Source of the DNA: Pseudomonadota bacterium
GTDB taxonomy: Bacteria; Pseudomonadota; Alphaproteobacteria; Rhizobiales; Hyphomicrobiaceae
Reading direction: 5' to 3'
NCBI GenBank assembly: GCA_023405815.1
Contig: JAEXXM010000012.1
Coordinates: 1 to 46,971 of the forward strand
Length of the DNA: 46,971 bases
A program made the position numbers and the translations under genes. Shown piece after piece: positions 9,056-16,922 of this stretch (the first letter of the stretch is position 1; the number at the start of each line of letters is the position of its first letter). The notes below the pieces were generated by a model. That model saw nothing but the letters and a program-made list of their open reading frames with translations. It ran no database searches and was not told the DNA's origin.

Positions 9056-9811
9056 ATGGCACGTTTGCAGGACAAGATCGCGCTCGTCACCGGCTCGGCT
9101 GCCGGCATCGGTCTCGCCACGGCACAGCTCTTCGCGGCCGAGGGGGCGCACGTCTACATCACCGATGTGGCGGGCGAAGCGGCGCAGAAGGCTGCCGCCG
9201 AGCTCAACGCCAAGGGCCTCAAGGCCACGGCGATGGCAGTCGATGTCTCGCGCGGGCAGGACGTGACGGCGCTGATGCGCACGATCGAGCAGCAGCACAA
9301 GAAGCTCGACGTGGTGGTCAACAACGCCGGCATCAACGTGCGCACGGACTTCCGCAACATGACGGATGCCGACTGGGTCAGGCTGCGCGAGGTGAACCTC
9401 GACGGCATCATCCGCATCGCCCGCGATGCATTCCCGCTGATGAAGGCGTCGGGACGCGCCTCGCTCGTTAACCTCGCCTCGATCATGGGACACCGCGGCA
9501 TGCGCACGCTCGCCGCCTACGGCGCGACCAAGGGCGCCATCTCGGCGCTGACGCGGGGGCTCGCGATCGAGTACGCGCCGTTCGGCATCCGCGTGAATGC
9601 GCTGGCGCCGGGCTTCATCGAGACGGCATTGACGGAGCGCGTGCTCAAGATCGAGGCGTTCTCCAAGGCGCTGCTGGAGCAGACGCCGCTGCGCCGGTTC
9701 GGGACCTCGGAGGACGTCGCGCAGGCGGCGCTGTTCTTCGCCTCCGACGAGAGCGCGTTCATCACCGGCGCCGAGCTCGCAATCGACGGCGGCATGCAGG
9801 CCGCGCTTTAG
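9056..9811 (+). CDS. SDR-family NAD(P)-dependent oxidoreductase
   Basis: Classical short-chain dehydrogenase of 251 aa. The cofactor motif TGSAAGIG is at residues 12-19, followed by NNAG, catalytic Ser142 and Y155-xxx-K159. The C-terminal GAELAIDGG is typical of FabG-like members. GGAG precedes the ATG, and the gene follows gor by 25 bp, so it may share a transcript. The substrate cannot be read from the sequence. FabG-like 3-oxoacyl reduction is unlikely to be its main job outside a fatty-acid cluster. Confidence 0.85.
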   Translation: MARLQDKIALVTGSAAGIGLATAQLFAAEGAHVYITDVAGEAAQKAAAELNAKGLKATAMAVDVSRGQDVTALMRTIEQQHKKLDVVVNNAGINVRTDFRNMTDADWVRLREVNLDGIIRIARDAFPLMKASGRASLVNLASIMGHRGMRTLAAYGATKGAISALTRGLAIEYAPFGIRVNALAPGFIETALTERVLKIEAFSKALLEQTPLRRFGTSEDVAQAALFFASDESAFITGAELAIDGGMQAAL

Positions 9812-9812
9812 T

Positions 9813-9943
9813 TTCCCTCTCCCCGCTGGCGGGGAGAGGGGTAGGGTGAGGGGCAGAAACTCGCGCTGTGGTTTGCTGCTGCCCCTCACCCTAACCCTAA
9901 CCCTAACCCTCTCACCATTCGCTTCGCTCCTGGGGAGAGGGAA
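9813..9943. repeat. Palindromic intergenic repeat with a (CCCTAA)3 run
   Basis: This fills the gap between the SDR gene and the convergent YbdK-type gene. The outer 12-bp perfect inverted repeat is TTCCCTCTCCCC (9813-9824) with GGGGAGAGGGAA (9932-9943). Nested in it are a near-continuous 26-bp palindrome at 9815-9840 and a 13-bp inverted repeat GGGTGAGGGGCAG (9844-9856) with CTGCCCCTCACCC (9879-9891). CCCTAA is repeated three times at 9889-9906. It shares modules with the element at 12677-12823 and may also act as a bidirectional terminator. Confidence 0.85.
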
Positions 9944-9949
9944 TAAGCA

Positions 9950-11083
9950 TTAGGTGTCGGCGACGGTCTCGGCGATGAGGTGGTCGACGACGCCGATCAG
10001 GGCGGCGTCGACGCTGGCCCCGCCCGCGATCAGCCTCTCGTAGCAGGCGACCTGCCGGTCGGCGCTGGTGCCGCCCGTTGCGATCTTGAGTGCGTGCTTC
10101 ACCTCGCGCTCGCAGCCGAGCACTGCCGCATCCTCGGCGATGAGGTCGACCAGCTCGTCGATCAGCCTAGCGAAGGGAACGAGGGTTCCCTTGCCGAAGT
10201 CGAACAGCGTTTCGCGCACCCCATAGCGCTGCGCCCGCCAACGGTTCTCCTCGATGAGGAACGCCGGATAGGAGCGCCACTTCTGGTTCGAGGTGCGCAG
10301 TCGCCAGAGCATGCGCAGGGTGCAGGCATAGAGCGCGGAGACGGAGATGGCGTCGTCGATGCGGGTGCAGATGTCGGTAACGCGCATTTCCAGCGTGGGG
10401 AAGCGGGCCGAGGGGCGCAGGTCCCACCAGATCTTGGTGCCGTCCTCGATGACCTTGTTGCGGACGAGGACATCGACCGTGCGCTCAAACTCGGCATAGC
10501 TCTCGAAGCGCTGGGGGAGGCCGGTGCGGGGCAGCTCGTGGAAGACAGCGAGACGGTAGCTCTTGAGGCCGGTGTCCTCGCCCTGCCAGAAGGGGGAGGA
10601 GGTCGAGAGCATGAGGAGGTGGGGCAGGAAGTAGCGCGCCTGGTTCATGAGGTCGATGCGCAGGTCATCGTCCTCGATGGCGACGTGCACGTGCATGCCG
10701 CAGATGGCCAGCCGGCGGCCGATGCCCCCGAAGTCCTTGGCGAGGGACTGGTAGCGCGCCTTGGGGGTCGTCTCGAGGGTGGACCGGTCGGCAAACGGGT
10801 GGGTTGACGCTGCGATGGGCGCCATCGCGTAGGTGCCTGTTATTTCGGCAATTGTCCGCCTGAGGCCGGCCAACTCACGCCGCGCCTCCCTGAAATCGCG
10901 ATGCACACTGGTGCCGATCTCGATCTGCGAGCGGAAAAATTCCGGTGCCACCTGCTCGCCGAGGGCGTCCTCGCAGGCCTTCATCAGCTCGGGGGGCGCG
11001 GCCGCAAAGCCCCGGCTGTCGAGGTCGACGAGGTGGTATTCCTCCTCGATGCCGAAGGTGAAGGACGGCTCCTTGATACCCAT
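9950..11083 (-). CDS. YbdK-type carboxylate-amine ligase (glutamate-cysteine ligase family 2)
   Basis: Enzyme of 377 aa starting MGIKEPSFTFGIEEEYHLVD. The GIEEEYHLVD motif, the AICGMHVHVAI region and LEMRVTDICTR are the metal- and ATP-binding signatures of the GCS2/YbdK family. Members have weak glutamate-cysteine ligase activity in E. coli; the true substrate is usually unknown. The frame extends to 11167, but ATG 11083 has AAGG upstream and fits the family N-terminus. A link with gor upstream through glutathione metabolism is possible but not shown. It is divergent from the DAHP synthase gene. Confidence 0.85.
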   Translation of the reverse strand: MGIKEPSFTFGIEEEYHLVDLDSRGFAAAPPELMKACEDALGEQVAPEFFRSQIEIGTSVHRDFREARRELAGLRRTIAEITGTYAMAPIAASTHPFADRSTLETTPKARYQSLAKDFGGIGRRLAICGMHVHVAIEDDDLRIDLMNQARYFLPHLLMLSTSSPFWQGEDTGLKSYRLAVFHELPRTGLPQRFESYAEFERTVDVLVRNKVIEDGTKIWWDLRPSARFPTLEMRVTDICTRIDDAISVSALYACTLRMLWRLRTSNQKWRSYPAFLIEENRWRAQRYGVRETLFDFGKGTLVPFARLIDELVDLIAEDAAVLGCEREVKHALKIATGGTSADRQVACYERLIAGGASVDAALIGVVDHLIAETVADT

Positions 11084-11252
11084 TGGCCTTAGGCCCTTAT
11101 CTGTGCAACTTTCCGGCCCCCAGGGGCGCTGGCCTTGCTGGCTGTGGTAGCTTATATGCTGCGACAAAAGGCATAATGCCTCTAAAACGATGCGCTTGCG
11201 TTACCGCGCCGGCCTGAAGCCGGCGCCGCGCGAGGGGCGACGGAGAGCTCAA

Positions 11253-12653
11253 ATGGCGTTGACATGGTCCCCGGACAGCTGGAGGTCGAAACCGATCGTC
11301 CAGGTGCCGGAATATCCGGACAAAGCGGCGTTGGCCGAGGTCGAGGCGAAGATCGCCTCCTTCCCGCCGCTCGTGTTCGCCGGCGAGGCCGACAAGCTGA
11401 AGCGCTCCCTGGCCGACGTCGCTGCGGGCAACGCCTTCCTGCTGCAGGGCGGCGACTGCGCGGAGAGCTTCGCCGAGCACGGCGCCAACCACATCCGCGA
11501 ATTATTCCGCGTCTTCCTGCAGATGGCGGTGGTGCTGACTTATTCCGGCGGCATCCCGGTGGTGAAGGTCGGGCGCGTTGCGGGCCAGTTCGCAAAGCCG
11601 CGCTCATCGCCGACCGAGAAGCGGGACGGCCTTGAGCTGCCTAGCTACCGCGGTGACATCATCAACGGCGGCGGCTTCACCGAGGCCGAGCGCATCCCCG
11701 ATCCCAATCGCCAGCTCGAGGCCTACCGGCAGTCGGCGGCGACGCTGAACCTTCTGCGCGCGTTTTCCGAGGGCGGCTACGCCAGCCTCGACAACGTGCT
11801 GCGTTGGCTGCTCGACTTCGAGAACAAGAGCCCGTTCGGCAAGAAGTACCGGGAGATGGGCGAGCAGATCCAAACGGCGCTGCAGTTCATGCGCTCGTGC
11901 GGCATCACCGAGCAGACGGTGCCGGCGCTGGGTCGAACCACGTTCTACACTAGTCACGAGGCGCTGCTGCTCGGCTACGAGCAGGCGCTGGTGCGCCGGG
12001 ACGAGGCGGGTGGCACGCAGGCGCCCTATGCCACGTCGGGCCACATGCTCTGGATCGGCGACCGCACGCGCCAGCCCGATCACGCACACGTCGAGTTCTG
12101 CCGCGGCATCCGCAATCCGATTGGCATCAAGGTGGGTCCGTCGCTCGATGCCGACGGCCTTTTGCGCCTGATCGACATCCTCAACCCGACCGACGAGCCC
12201 GGGCGACTGACGCTTATCTGCCGCTTCGGCTCCGACAAGGTCGAGAAGCACCTGCCGGGCCTGGTGCGGGCCATAAAGCGCGACGGACGCGTGGTCGTGT
12301 GGTCATGCGATCCGATGCACGGCAACACGATCAGCACCGCGAACGGCTTCAAGACGCGGCCGTTCGACCGCATCCTGAAAGAGGCAGAGGCTTTCTTCGA
12401 CGTGCATCGCGCCGAGGGCACCTATGCCGGCGGCATCCATGTCGAGATGACGGGCTCGCCGGTGACGGAGTGCATCGGCGGCGCGGCGGCGAACATCTCC
12501 GAGGCGCAGCTCAAGGATCGCTACGACACGTTATGCGATCCGCGCCTCAATGCCGACCAGGCGCTGGAGTTGGCTTTCCTGATTGCCGAGCGTTTGAAGC
12601 ACGAACGCGAGGAAGCCGCCCACCCGCCGGCGCCGATCACGGCGGTAGGCTGA
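11253..12653 (+). CDS. aroF: Class II 3-deoxy-7-phosphoheptulonate (DAHP) synthase
   Basis: First enzyme of the shikimate pathway, joining phosphoenolpyruvate and erythrose-4-phosphate. The 466-aa length and sequence are those of the plant/bacterial type II enzymes: N-terminal W-PDSWR-K, LLQGGDCAESF (metal-binding Cys), RSSPTEKRDGLELPSYRGD and WSCDPMHGNT. The chosen ATG (MALTWSPDSWRSKP) has GGAGAG upstream and matches the family; in-frame codons from 11190 are not needed. It is the only shikimate gene in the window. The symbol aroF is used loosely for this class, and aroG or aroH are also seen in annotations. Confidence 0.93.
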   Translation: MALTWSPDSWRSKPIVQVPEYPDKAALAEVEAKIASFPPLVFAGEADKLKRSLADVAAGNAFLLQGGDCAESFAEHGANHIRELFRVFLQMAVVLTYSGGIPVVKVGRVAGQFAKPRSSPTEKRDGLELPSYRGDIINGGGFTEAERIPDPNRQLEAYRQSAATLNLLRAFSEGGYASLDNVLRWLLDFENKSPFGKKYREMGEQIQTALQFMRSCGITEQTVPALGRTTFYTSHEALLLGYEQALVRRDEAGGTQAPYATSGHMLWIGDRTRQPDHAHVEFCRGIRNPIGIKVGPSLDADGLLRLIDILNPTDEPGRLTLICRFGSDKVEKHLPGLVRAIKRDGRVVVWSCDPMHGNTISTANGFKTRPFDRILKEAEAFFDVHRAEGTYAGGIHVEMTGSPVTECIGGAAANISEAQLKDRYDTLCDPRLNADQALELAFLIAERLKHEREEAAHPPAPITAVG

Positions 12654-12676
12654 GCTGATAAGTCCCCCGGGGCGGG

Positions 12677-12823
12677 ACCCCTCACCCCCCCGCTCATGCC
12701 CTCGCATTTCGCGTCGCCCTCTCCCCACCGGGGAGAGGCTAGCTCGTCGTGCATTCGGTTGGGCGTAGCCTCTCCCAGGGGGAGAGGTCGAAAGCGAATG
12801 CAATGAGCTTTCGAGTGAGGGGT
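12677..12823. repeat. Palindromic intergenic repeat, related to the element at 9813-9943
   Basis: The element is bounded by ACCCCTCAC (12677-12685) and GTGAGGGGT (12815-12823). It holds two hairpins: CCTCTCCCC/GGGGAGAGG at 12718-12738 and CCTCTCCC/GGGAGAGG at 12769-12787. The same GGGGAGAGG and GTGAGGGG modules make up the 9.8 kb element in a different order. It fills the space between the DAHP synthase gene and the convergent HxlR gene and could act as a terminator for both. Confidence 0.8.
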
Positions 12824-12847
12824 TATTCCATCGCAGGCGGACGATTG

Positions 12848-13231
12848 CTAGCGGCGGCGCTCTCGCGCGTCGAAGCGCTCGCGCGCGGCGTCGAGCTCGG
12901 GGAAGTTGCGCTCGGCCCAGCGGTCCAGCTCGACCAGGGCGCCGGCGAGCGTGCGGCCGAGTGCGCTCAGCCGGTACTCGACGTGCGGTGGCACCGTCTG
13001 TCGATCCGCGCGCGCGATTAGCCCGTTGCGCTCCAGCTCGCGCAGCGTCTGGGTGAGCATCTTCTGGGATATGCCGCCGATGCGGCGCATAAGGGCGCCG
13101 TTGCGCATCGGCGCGTCGGCCAGCGCCGCGAGGATCAGCATCGGCCACTTGCCGGCGATCAGCTCCAGCGCATGACGTGCCGAGCACGTCTCGTCGAAGA
13201 CGCTGGGCGCGGGCTTGGGGCGTCTGGCCAT
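12848..13231 (-). CDS. HxlR-family transcriptional regulator
   Basis: Winged-helix regulator of 127 aa with the HxlR hallmark near the N-terminus: a Cys (SARHALELIAGKWPMLIL follows it), then the MRRIGGISQKMLTQTLREL recognition region and HVEYRLSALG. The frame extends to 13333, but ATG 13231 has GGAGG 6 bases before it and gives the normal family length. In this family the N-terminal Cys often senses electrophiles or quinones. It is divergent from a flavodoxin-like reductase gene, a common HxlR arrangement, so it probably controls that gene and itself. Confidence 0.88.
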   Translation of the reverse strand: MARRPKPAPSVFDETCSARHALELIAGKWPMLILAALADAPMRNGALMRRIGGISQKMLTQTLRELERNGLIARADRQTVPPHVEYRLSALGRTLAGALVELDRWAERNFPELDAARERFDARERRR

Positions 13232-13246
13232 TCGGCCTCCTATAGG

Positions 13247-13258
13247 CACCAAAAGGTG
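13247..13258. promoter_or_regulatory. Candidate HxlR operator
   Basis: CACC-AAAA-GGTG is a short inverted repeat in the 85-bp divergent region between the HxlR gene and the flavoprotein gene, 16 bp upstream of the regulator start. It is followed by the near-repeat TACTTGTCAGATGGTGACTT. Position fits an operator controlling both genes; no binding site is proven. Confidence 0.3.
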
Positions 13259-13316
13259 TGTACTTGTCAGATGGTGACTTAGCGCACCATGCTCCTTTCG
13301 CAAAGTCGGAGGGGAC

Positions 13317-13946
13317 ATGGACGCTTTGATCATTTGCGGAAGTGCGCGGCGCGATGGGAATTCGGCGGCGCTGGCGCGCGCGATTGCCGACGGGCTCGAG
13401 GCCTCGGGGCATTCGGCAGACGTGCTTTTCGCCGATGCGGTTCTGTCCGGCTTTCTGCGTGATTGCCGGACCTGTCGAGGCGCTGACGGAGAGTGCGCGA
13501 TCGAGGATCACTTCCGCGACGTGTTCCTCGATAAGCTGCTTCCGGCGCGCGGCCTGATCCTTGCCACCCCGATCTACTGGTACGGCATGTCGGCGCAGAC
13601 AAAGGCGTTCTTCGATCGCATGTTCTGCTACGTCGCCGCGTCGTATCCGAGGTCGGCGGAGGTCGTCGCGCGCCTGAAGGGGAAGCGCGTCGGGCTGGCG
13701 CTCGCCTCGGAAGAGACCTTCCCGACCGTCGGTGCCGGCATCGTGCATCAGGTGCAGGAGTACTGCCGCTACACGCGGAGCGAACTCGTCGGCGTCGTGC
13801 ATGGCTACGGCAATGCACGCGCCGAGGTGTCGCGGGACCCCGGCGGTCCGATTGCGCGGGCGCGGACCTTCGGGGCGGAGTTCTTCGCAGCGCGCGCGAC
13901 CGACTACCAGATCGATACGCCGCGCTCGGGGCGCGTCTGGGGCTAG
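13317..13946 (+). CDS. Flavodoxin-fold NAD(P)H-dependent FMN reductase
   Basis: Protein of 209 aa. CGSARRDGNSAALA at residues 6-19 is the FMN phosphate loop, and ATPIYWYGMSAQTKAFFDR near 80-100 is the isoalloxazine-contact loop of the NADPH-dependent FMN reductase / iron-sulfur flavoprotein family. CRTCRGADGEC (three Cys around residue 50) is the position where iron-sulfur flavoproteins carry a cluster, but the spacing is not the full canonical set. GGAGGGGAC precedes the ATG. Family members reduce quinones, azo or nitro compounds, or flavins. Pairing with an HxlR regulator suggests an electrophile response. Confidence 0.82.
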   Translation: MDALIICGSARRDGNSAALARAIADGLEASGHSADVLFADAVLSGFLRDCRTCRGADGECAIEDHFRDVFLDKLLPARGLILATPIYWYGMSAQTKAFFDRMFCYVAASYPRSAEVVARLKGKRVGLALASEETFPTVGAGIVHQVQEYCRYTRSELVGVVHGYGNARAEVSRDPGGPIARARTFGAEFFAARATDYQIDTPRSGRVWG

Positions 13947-14890
13947 CCCGGCACGACACCGAGCAGCCACATGACGAGCGGCAGCGTGAGCAGCGAGCCG
14001 AGGGTGGAGATGAGGATGACCGCCGAGGTGACGGCAGCGGGCTGGCGGTAAAGCTCCGCGAGCATGAACGGGCCGGTTCCGGTCGGCAGCGCCGCCAGCA
14101 GCGTTGCCATCACCGCCAATCTCGGCGGCACCGCGAGAAGCACGGCGAGGCCCCAGGTGAGCGCCGGATGGACGAGCAGCTTGATGGCGGCGAGCGCGGT
14201 CGCGGTCCAGGCCTCCTTCACCGAGACGGGGCGCGGTCCGGCGAGGAACAATCCGATGACGACCAGGGCGGCCGGGCTCGCGGCGCCGCCAAGCAGCTTC
14301 AAGAAGGTTTCCAGCGCCATCGGCATGCCGACGCCGGTGGCGTTGTAGAGGACGCCGGCCGCAGGCGCCACGATGAGCGGGTGGCGCGCGAGCGCGCCGC
14401 CAACCTTCATCGCGAGGCGCAACGGGTGCGGCTCGCTGTGACTGCCGAGCTCGACCAGCACGATGGCCGATGCGAACAGCACACAGACCGTGAGGATCGA
14501 AGCGATGGTGACGGGCACCATGCCTTCCTGGCCGTAGAGCGTCAGGAAGAGCGGAAAGCCCATGTACGCCGTGTTGGCGTATGAGCCGAGCAGACCATCG
14601 ATGCCTGCCGAGGAGAGCGGGCGCTCGAGAAGGAGAAGGCTGACGCCGACGGTCACGTAGAACACGGCGCCGCAGGCAAGGCCGAAGGCGGCGAGAAAAC
14701 CGGGCTGCCACAGGTCGTGCCAGCTCGCATGCGCCATCACGTCGAAGAGCAGCGCCGGCAAAGCCAGGTAGACGACGAACTTGTTGATCTCGGAGACCGC
14801 GGCGGCGCCGATGGAGTCCCAGCGTCGGGCGACGAACCCGCAGAGGATCAAAGCGAAGATCGGGGCAACGATGGTGATCAGGGACAGCAC
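13943..14890 (-). CDS. AEC-family (auxin efflux carrier type) transporter
   Basis: Hydrophobic protein of 315 aa with about ten membrane segments in the two inverted five-helix halves of the AEC/bile-acid-type fold. It starts MLSLITIVAPIFALILCGF and contains the typical YANTAYMGFPLFL and LPTGTGPFMLAELY stretches. GTG 14890 is the start, with GGCGGA upstream; the ATG at 14897 is in another frame. Bacterial AEC proteins move small organic acids such as malate or malonate. Its stop overlaps the end of the flavoprotein gene by 4 bp (convergent). No regulator or substrate gene is adjacent. Confidence 0.85.
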   Translation of the reverse strand: MLSLITIVAPIFALILCGFVARRWDSIGAAAVSEINKFVVYLALPALLFDVMAHASWHDLWQPGFLAAFGLACGAVFYVTVGVSLLLLERPLSSAGIDGLLGSYANTAYMGFPLFLTLYGQEGMVPVTIASILTVCVLFASAIVLVELGSHSEPHPLRLAMKVGGALARHPLIVAPAAGVLYNATGVGMPMALETFLKLLGGAASPAALVVIGLFLAGPRPVSVKEAWTATALAAIKLLVHPALTWGLAVLLAVPPRLAVMATLLAALPTGTGPFMLAELYRQPAAVTSAVILISTLGSLLTLPLVMWLLGVVPG

Positions 14891-15055
14891 GCGTCATCCG
14901 CCGTGTGAGGCACGGGAGGCTAGGTTTTGGCGCTGCAGGGACGGCGGCGCCGTGGGATTGATTAGGGCCCGTCGCGCAACGGGTCCAGGGGGAGGCCCGA
15001 TGCGCGGCTGCTTGCCGCTGGACCGGAACGGCGGCGCGCCCTACATCTTCCCCCT

Positions 15056-16738
15056 ATGAATCCTGCCCAGGCGGATGCCGTGCCGTCCACTCTCAAGATC
15101 GCCCTCGCGCAAGCGAACCCGACTGTCGGCAACATCGATGGCAACCTCGCCAAGGTCCGTGAGATGCGCGCGCGGGCTGCCGCGCAGGGGGCCGACCTCA
15201 TCGTCTTTCCGGAGCTTTTCGTCACCGGCTATCCGCCGGAGGACCTGGTGCTCAAGCCGGCGTTCTCGGCTGCGGCGCGTCTTGGCGTGGAAGCGCTGGC
15301 GGGTGATCTGGGGCCCGGGCCAGCTGTGCTCGTGGGCACCATCTGGCCCGAGAACGGGTGCGTCTACAATGCGGTGGCTCTCCTGGACAATGGCGGCGTC
15401 GAAGGGGTGCGGTTTAAGGTCGACCTGCCGAACTACGGCGTGTTCGATGAGAAGCGTGTTTTTACTGCGGGGCCGCTGCCGGGACCGATCAACTGCCGCG
15501 GCGTGCGCCTCGGCCTGCCGGTATGCGAGGACATCTGGGGAAGCGAGGTGGTCGAGTGCCTCGCCGAGACGGGGTCTGAGATTCTGATCTCAGCCAATGG
15601 GTCGCCGTTCGACTGGACGAAGCCGGATGTGCGCATGAACGTCGCCGTCGCGCGCGTCATCGAAAGCGGCCTGCCGCTCATCTATCTCAACCAGGTCGGG
15701 GGACAGGACGAGCTCGTCTTCGATGGCGCCTCGTTCGTGCTCAACGCCGATCGGAGCCTGCCGGTGCAGTTGCCGGCGTGGGAGGAGAGGCTCGTCATCA
15801 GCGAATGGCGGCGCGGTAATGCGGGCTGGGTGTGCGCCACGGGCGAGCGCGCCGTGATCGAGCATGGCGATGCGGCGGCATACCAGGCATGCGTGCTCGG
15901 CGTGCGCGATTACGTGGAGAAGAACGGGTTTCCGGGCGTCATTCTCGGGCTATCGGGGGGGATCGACAGTGCCCTCGTCGCGGCGATTGCCGTCGATGCG
16001 CTGGGTCCGGCGCGGGTGCGCGCGGTGATGATGCCCTATCGCTACACGTCGGACGCGAGCATCCGGGATGCGGCCGCGTGTGCGAAGGCGCTCGGGCTGA
16101 GCTACCAAACGCTTCCCATCGAGGACGCGGTCGCAGGGTTGACCAAGAGCCTCGAGCCGGCGCTCGCGGGCACCAAGCCCGACACCACCGAGGAGAACCT
16201 GCAGGCGCGCGCGCGCGGCATCATACTGATGGCGCTGTCGAACAAGTTCGGGGGGATGGTTCTCACCACCGGCAACAAGTCGGAGATGTCGGTCGGCTAT
16301 GCGACGCTCTACGGCGACATGAACGGCGGCTTCAACCCGGTGAAGGACCTCTACAAGATGGAGGTCTACCGCCTGGCGCGGTGGCGGAACGCAAACTTGC
16401 CGAAAGGTGGCAGGGGGCCCGCGGGCGAGGTGATCCCCGAGGCGATCATCACCAAGGTGCCGACTGCGGAGCTGCGCCCCAACCAGACGGATCAGGATTC
16501 GCTCCCGCCGTATCCGGCACTCGACGACATTCTCGTCAGCCTGGTCGAAAAGGAGATGCCGCTCGCCGATATCGTGGCGCGCGGACATGCGGCTGAGACG
16601 GTCAAGCATGTCGAGCGGCTGCTCTACCTTGCCGAGTACAAGCGCCGGCAGGCCCCGCCGGGCGTGAAGATATCGTCGCGCAATTTCGGGCGCGACCGGC
16701 GATATCCCATCGTCAACAGGTTCCGCGAGCCGCTCTGA
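15056..16738 (+). CDS. nadE: Glutamine-dependent NAD+ synthetase
   Basis: Two-domain enzyme of 560 aa that completes NAD biosynthesis. An N-terminal nitrilase-fold glutaminase releases ammonia, with triad E53 (FPELF), K121 (KVDLPNYG) and C157 (PVCEDIWG). The C-terminal synthetase amidates deamido-NAD, with the PP-loop SGGIDSALV near residue 298 and TTGNKSE downstream. Length and order match the glutamine-dependent class. The ATG lies directly after a pyrimidine run with no Shine-Dalgarno sequence, so translation may be leaderless or begin slightly downstream, since the first nine residues are not conserved. Confidence 0.95.
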   Translation: MNPAQADAVPSTLKIALAQANPTVGNIDGNLAKVREMRARAAAQGADLIVFPELFVTGYPPEDLVLKPAFSAAARLGVEALAGDLGPGPAVLVGTIWPENGCVYNAVALLDNGGVEGVRFKVDLPNYGVFDEKRVFTAGPLPGPINCRGVRLGLPVCEDIWGSEVVECLAETGSEILISANGSPFDWTKPDVRMNVAVARVIESGLPLIYLNQVGGQDELVFDGASFVLNADRSLPVQLPAWEERLVISEWRRGNAGWVCATGERAVIEHGDAAAYQACVLGVRDYVEKNGFPGVILGLSGGIDSALVAAIAVDALGPARVRAVMMPYRYTSDASIRDAAACAKALGLSYQTLPIEDAVAGLTKSLEPALAGTKPDTTEENLQARARGIILMALSNKFGGMVLTTGNKSEMSVGYATLYGDMNGGFNPVKDLYKMEVYRLARWRNANLPKGGRGPAGEVIPEAIITKVPTAELRPNQTDQDSLPPYPALDDILVSLVEKEMPLADIVARGHAAETVKHVERLLYLAEYKRRQAPPGVKISSRNFGRDRRYPIVNRFREPL

Positions 16739-16884
16739 GTCGCTCCGTGATAACGAAGTGGCGCGCGTGCAATGAGCGCCGGCAACAGCTCGCGGAAGAG
16801 ATGGCGATGCAAGGCATCTGCTTCAGCGGATGCATTGTGGCCCCACTGCGAGACTCTGTCGTCACATAGGGTTGCGTCGAATCA

Positions 16885-16896
16885 GCCATTAATGGC
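16885..16896. promoter_or_regulatory. Palindrome upstream of the porin gene
   Basis: GCCATTAATGGC is a perfect 12-bp palindrome 26 bp before the porin ATG, in a locally AT-richer promoter region (TACATT at 16903 could be a -10). A regulator site is plausible; nothing identifies the protein. Confidence 0.3.
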
Positions 16897-16922
16897 GTCT
16901 GATACATTCATCGGACGGACCA

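Noticed and set aside
9889..9910. Telomere-like CCCTAA repeats, possible replicon end or CRISPR
   Set aside because: Only three units, inside a palindromic repeat and flanked by ordinary genes; there are no spacers and the replicon continues on both sides.
12531..14897. 788-codon open frame on the minus strand across three genes
   Set aside because: It is Arg/Pro/Ala-rich and lies antisense or out of frame to the DAHP synthase end, HxlR, flavoprotein and AEC genes, all of which have clear family motifs. It is an artefact of high GC.
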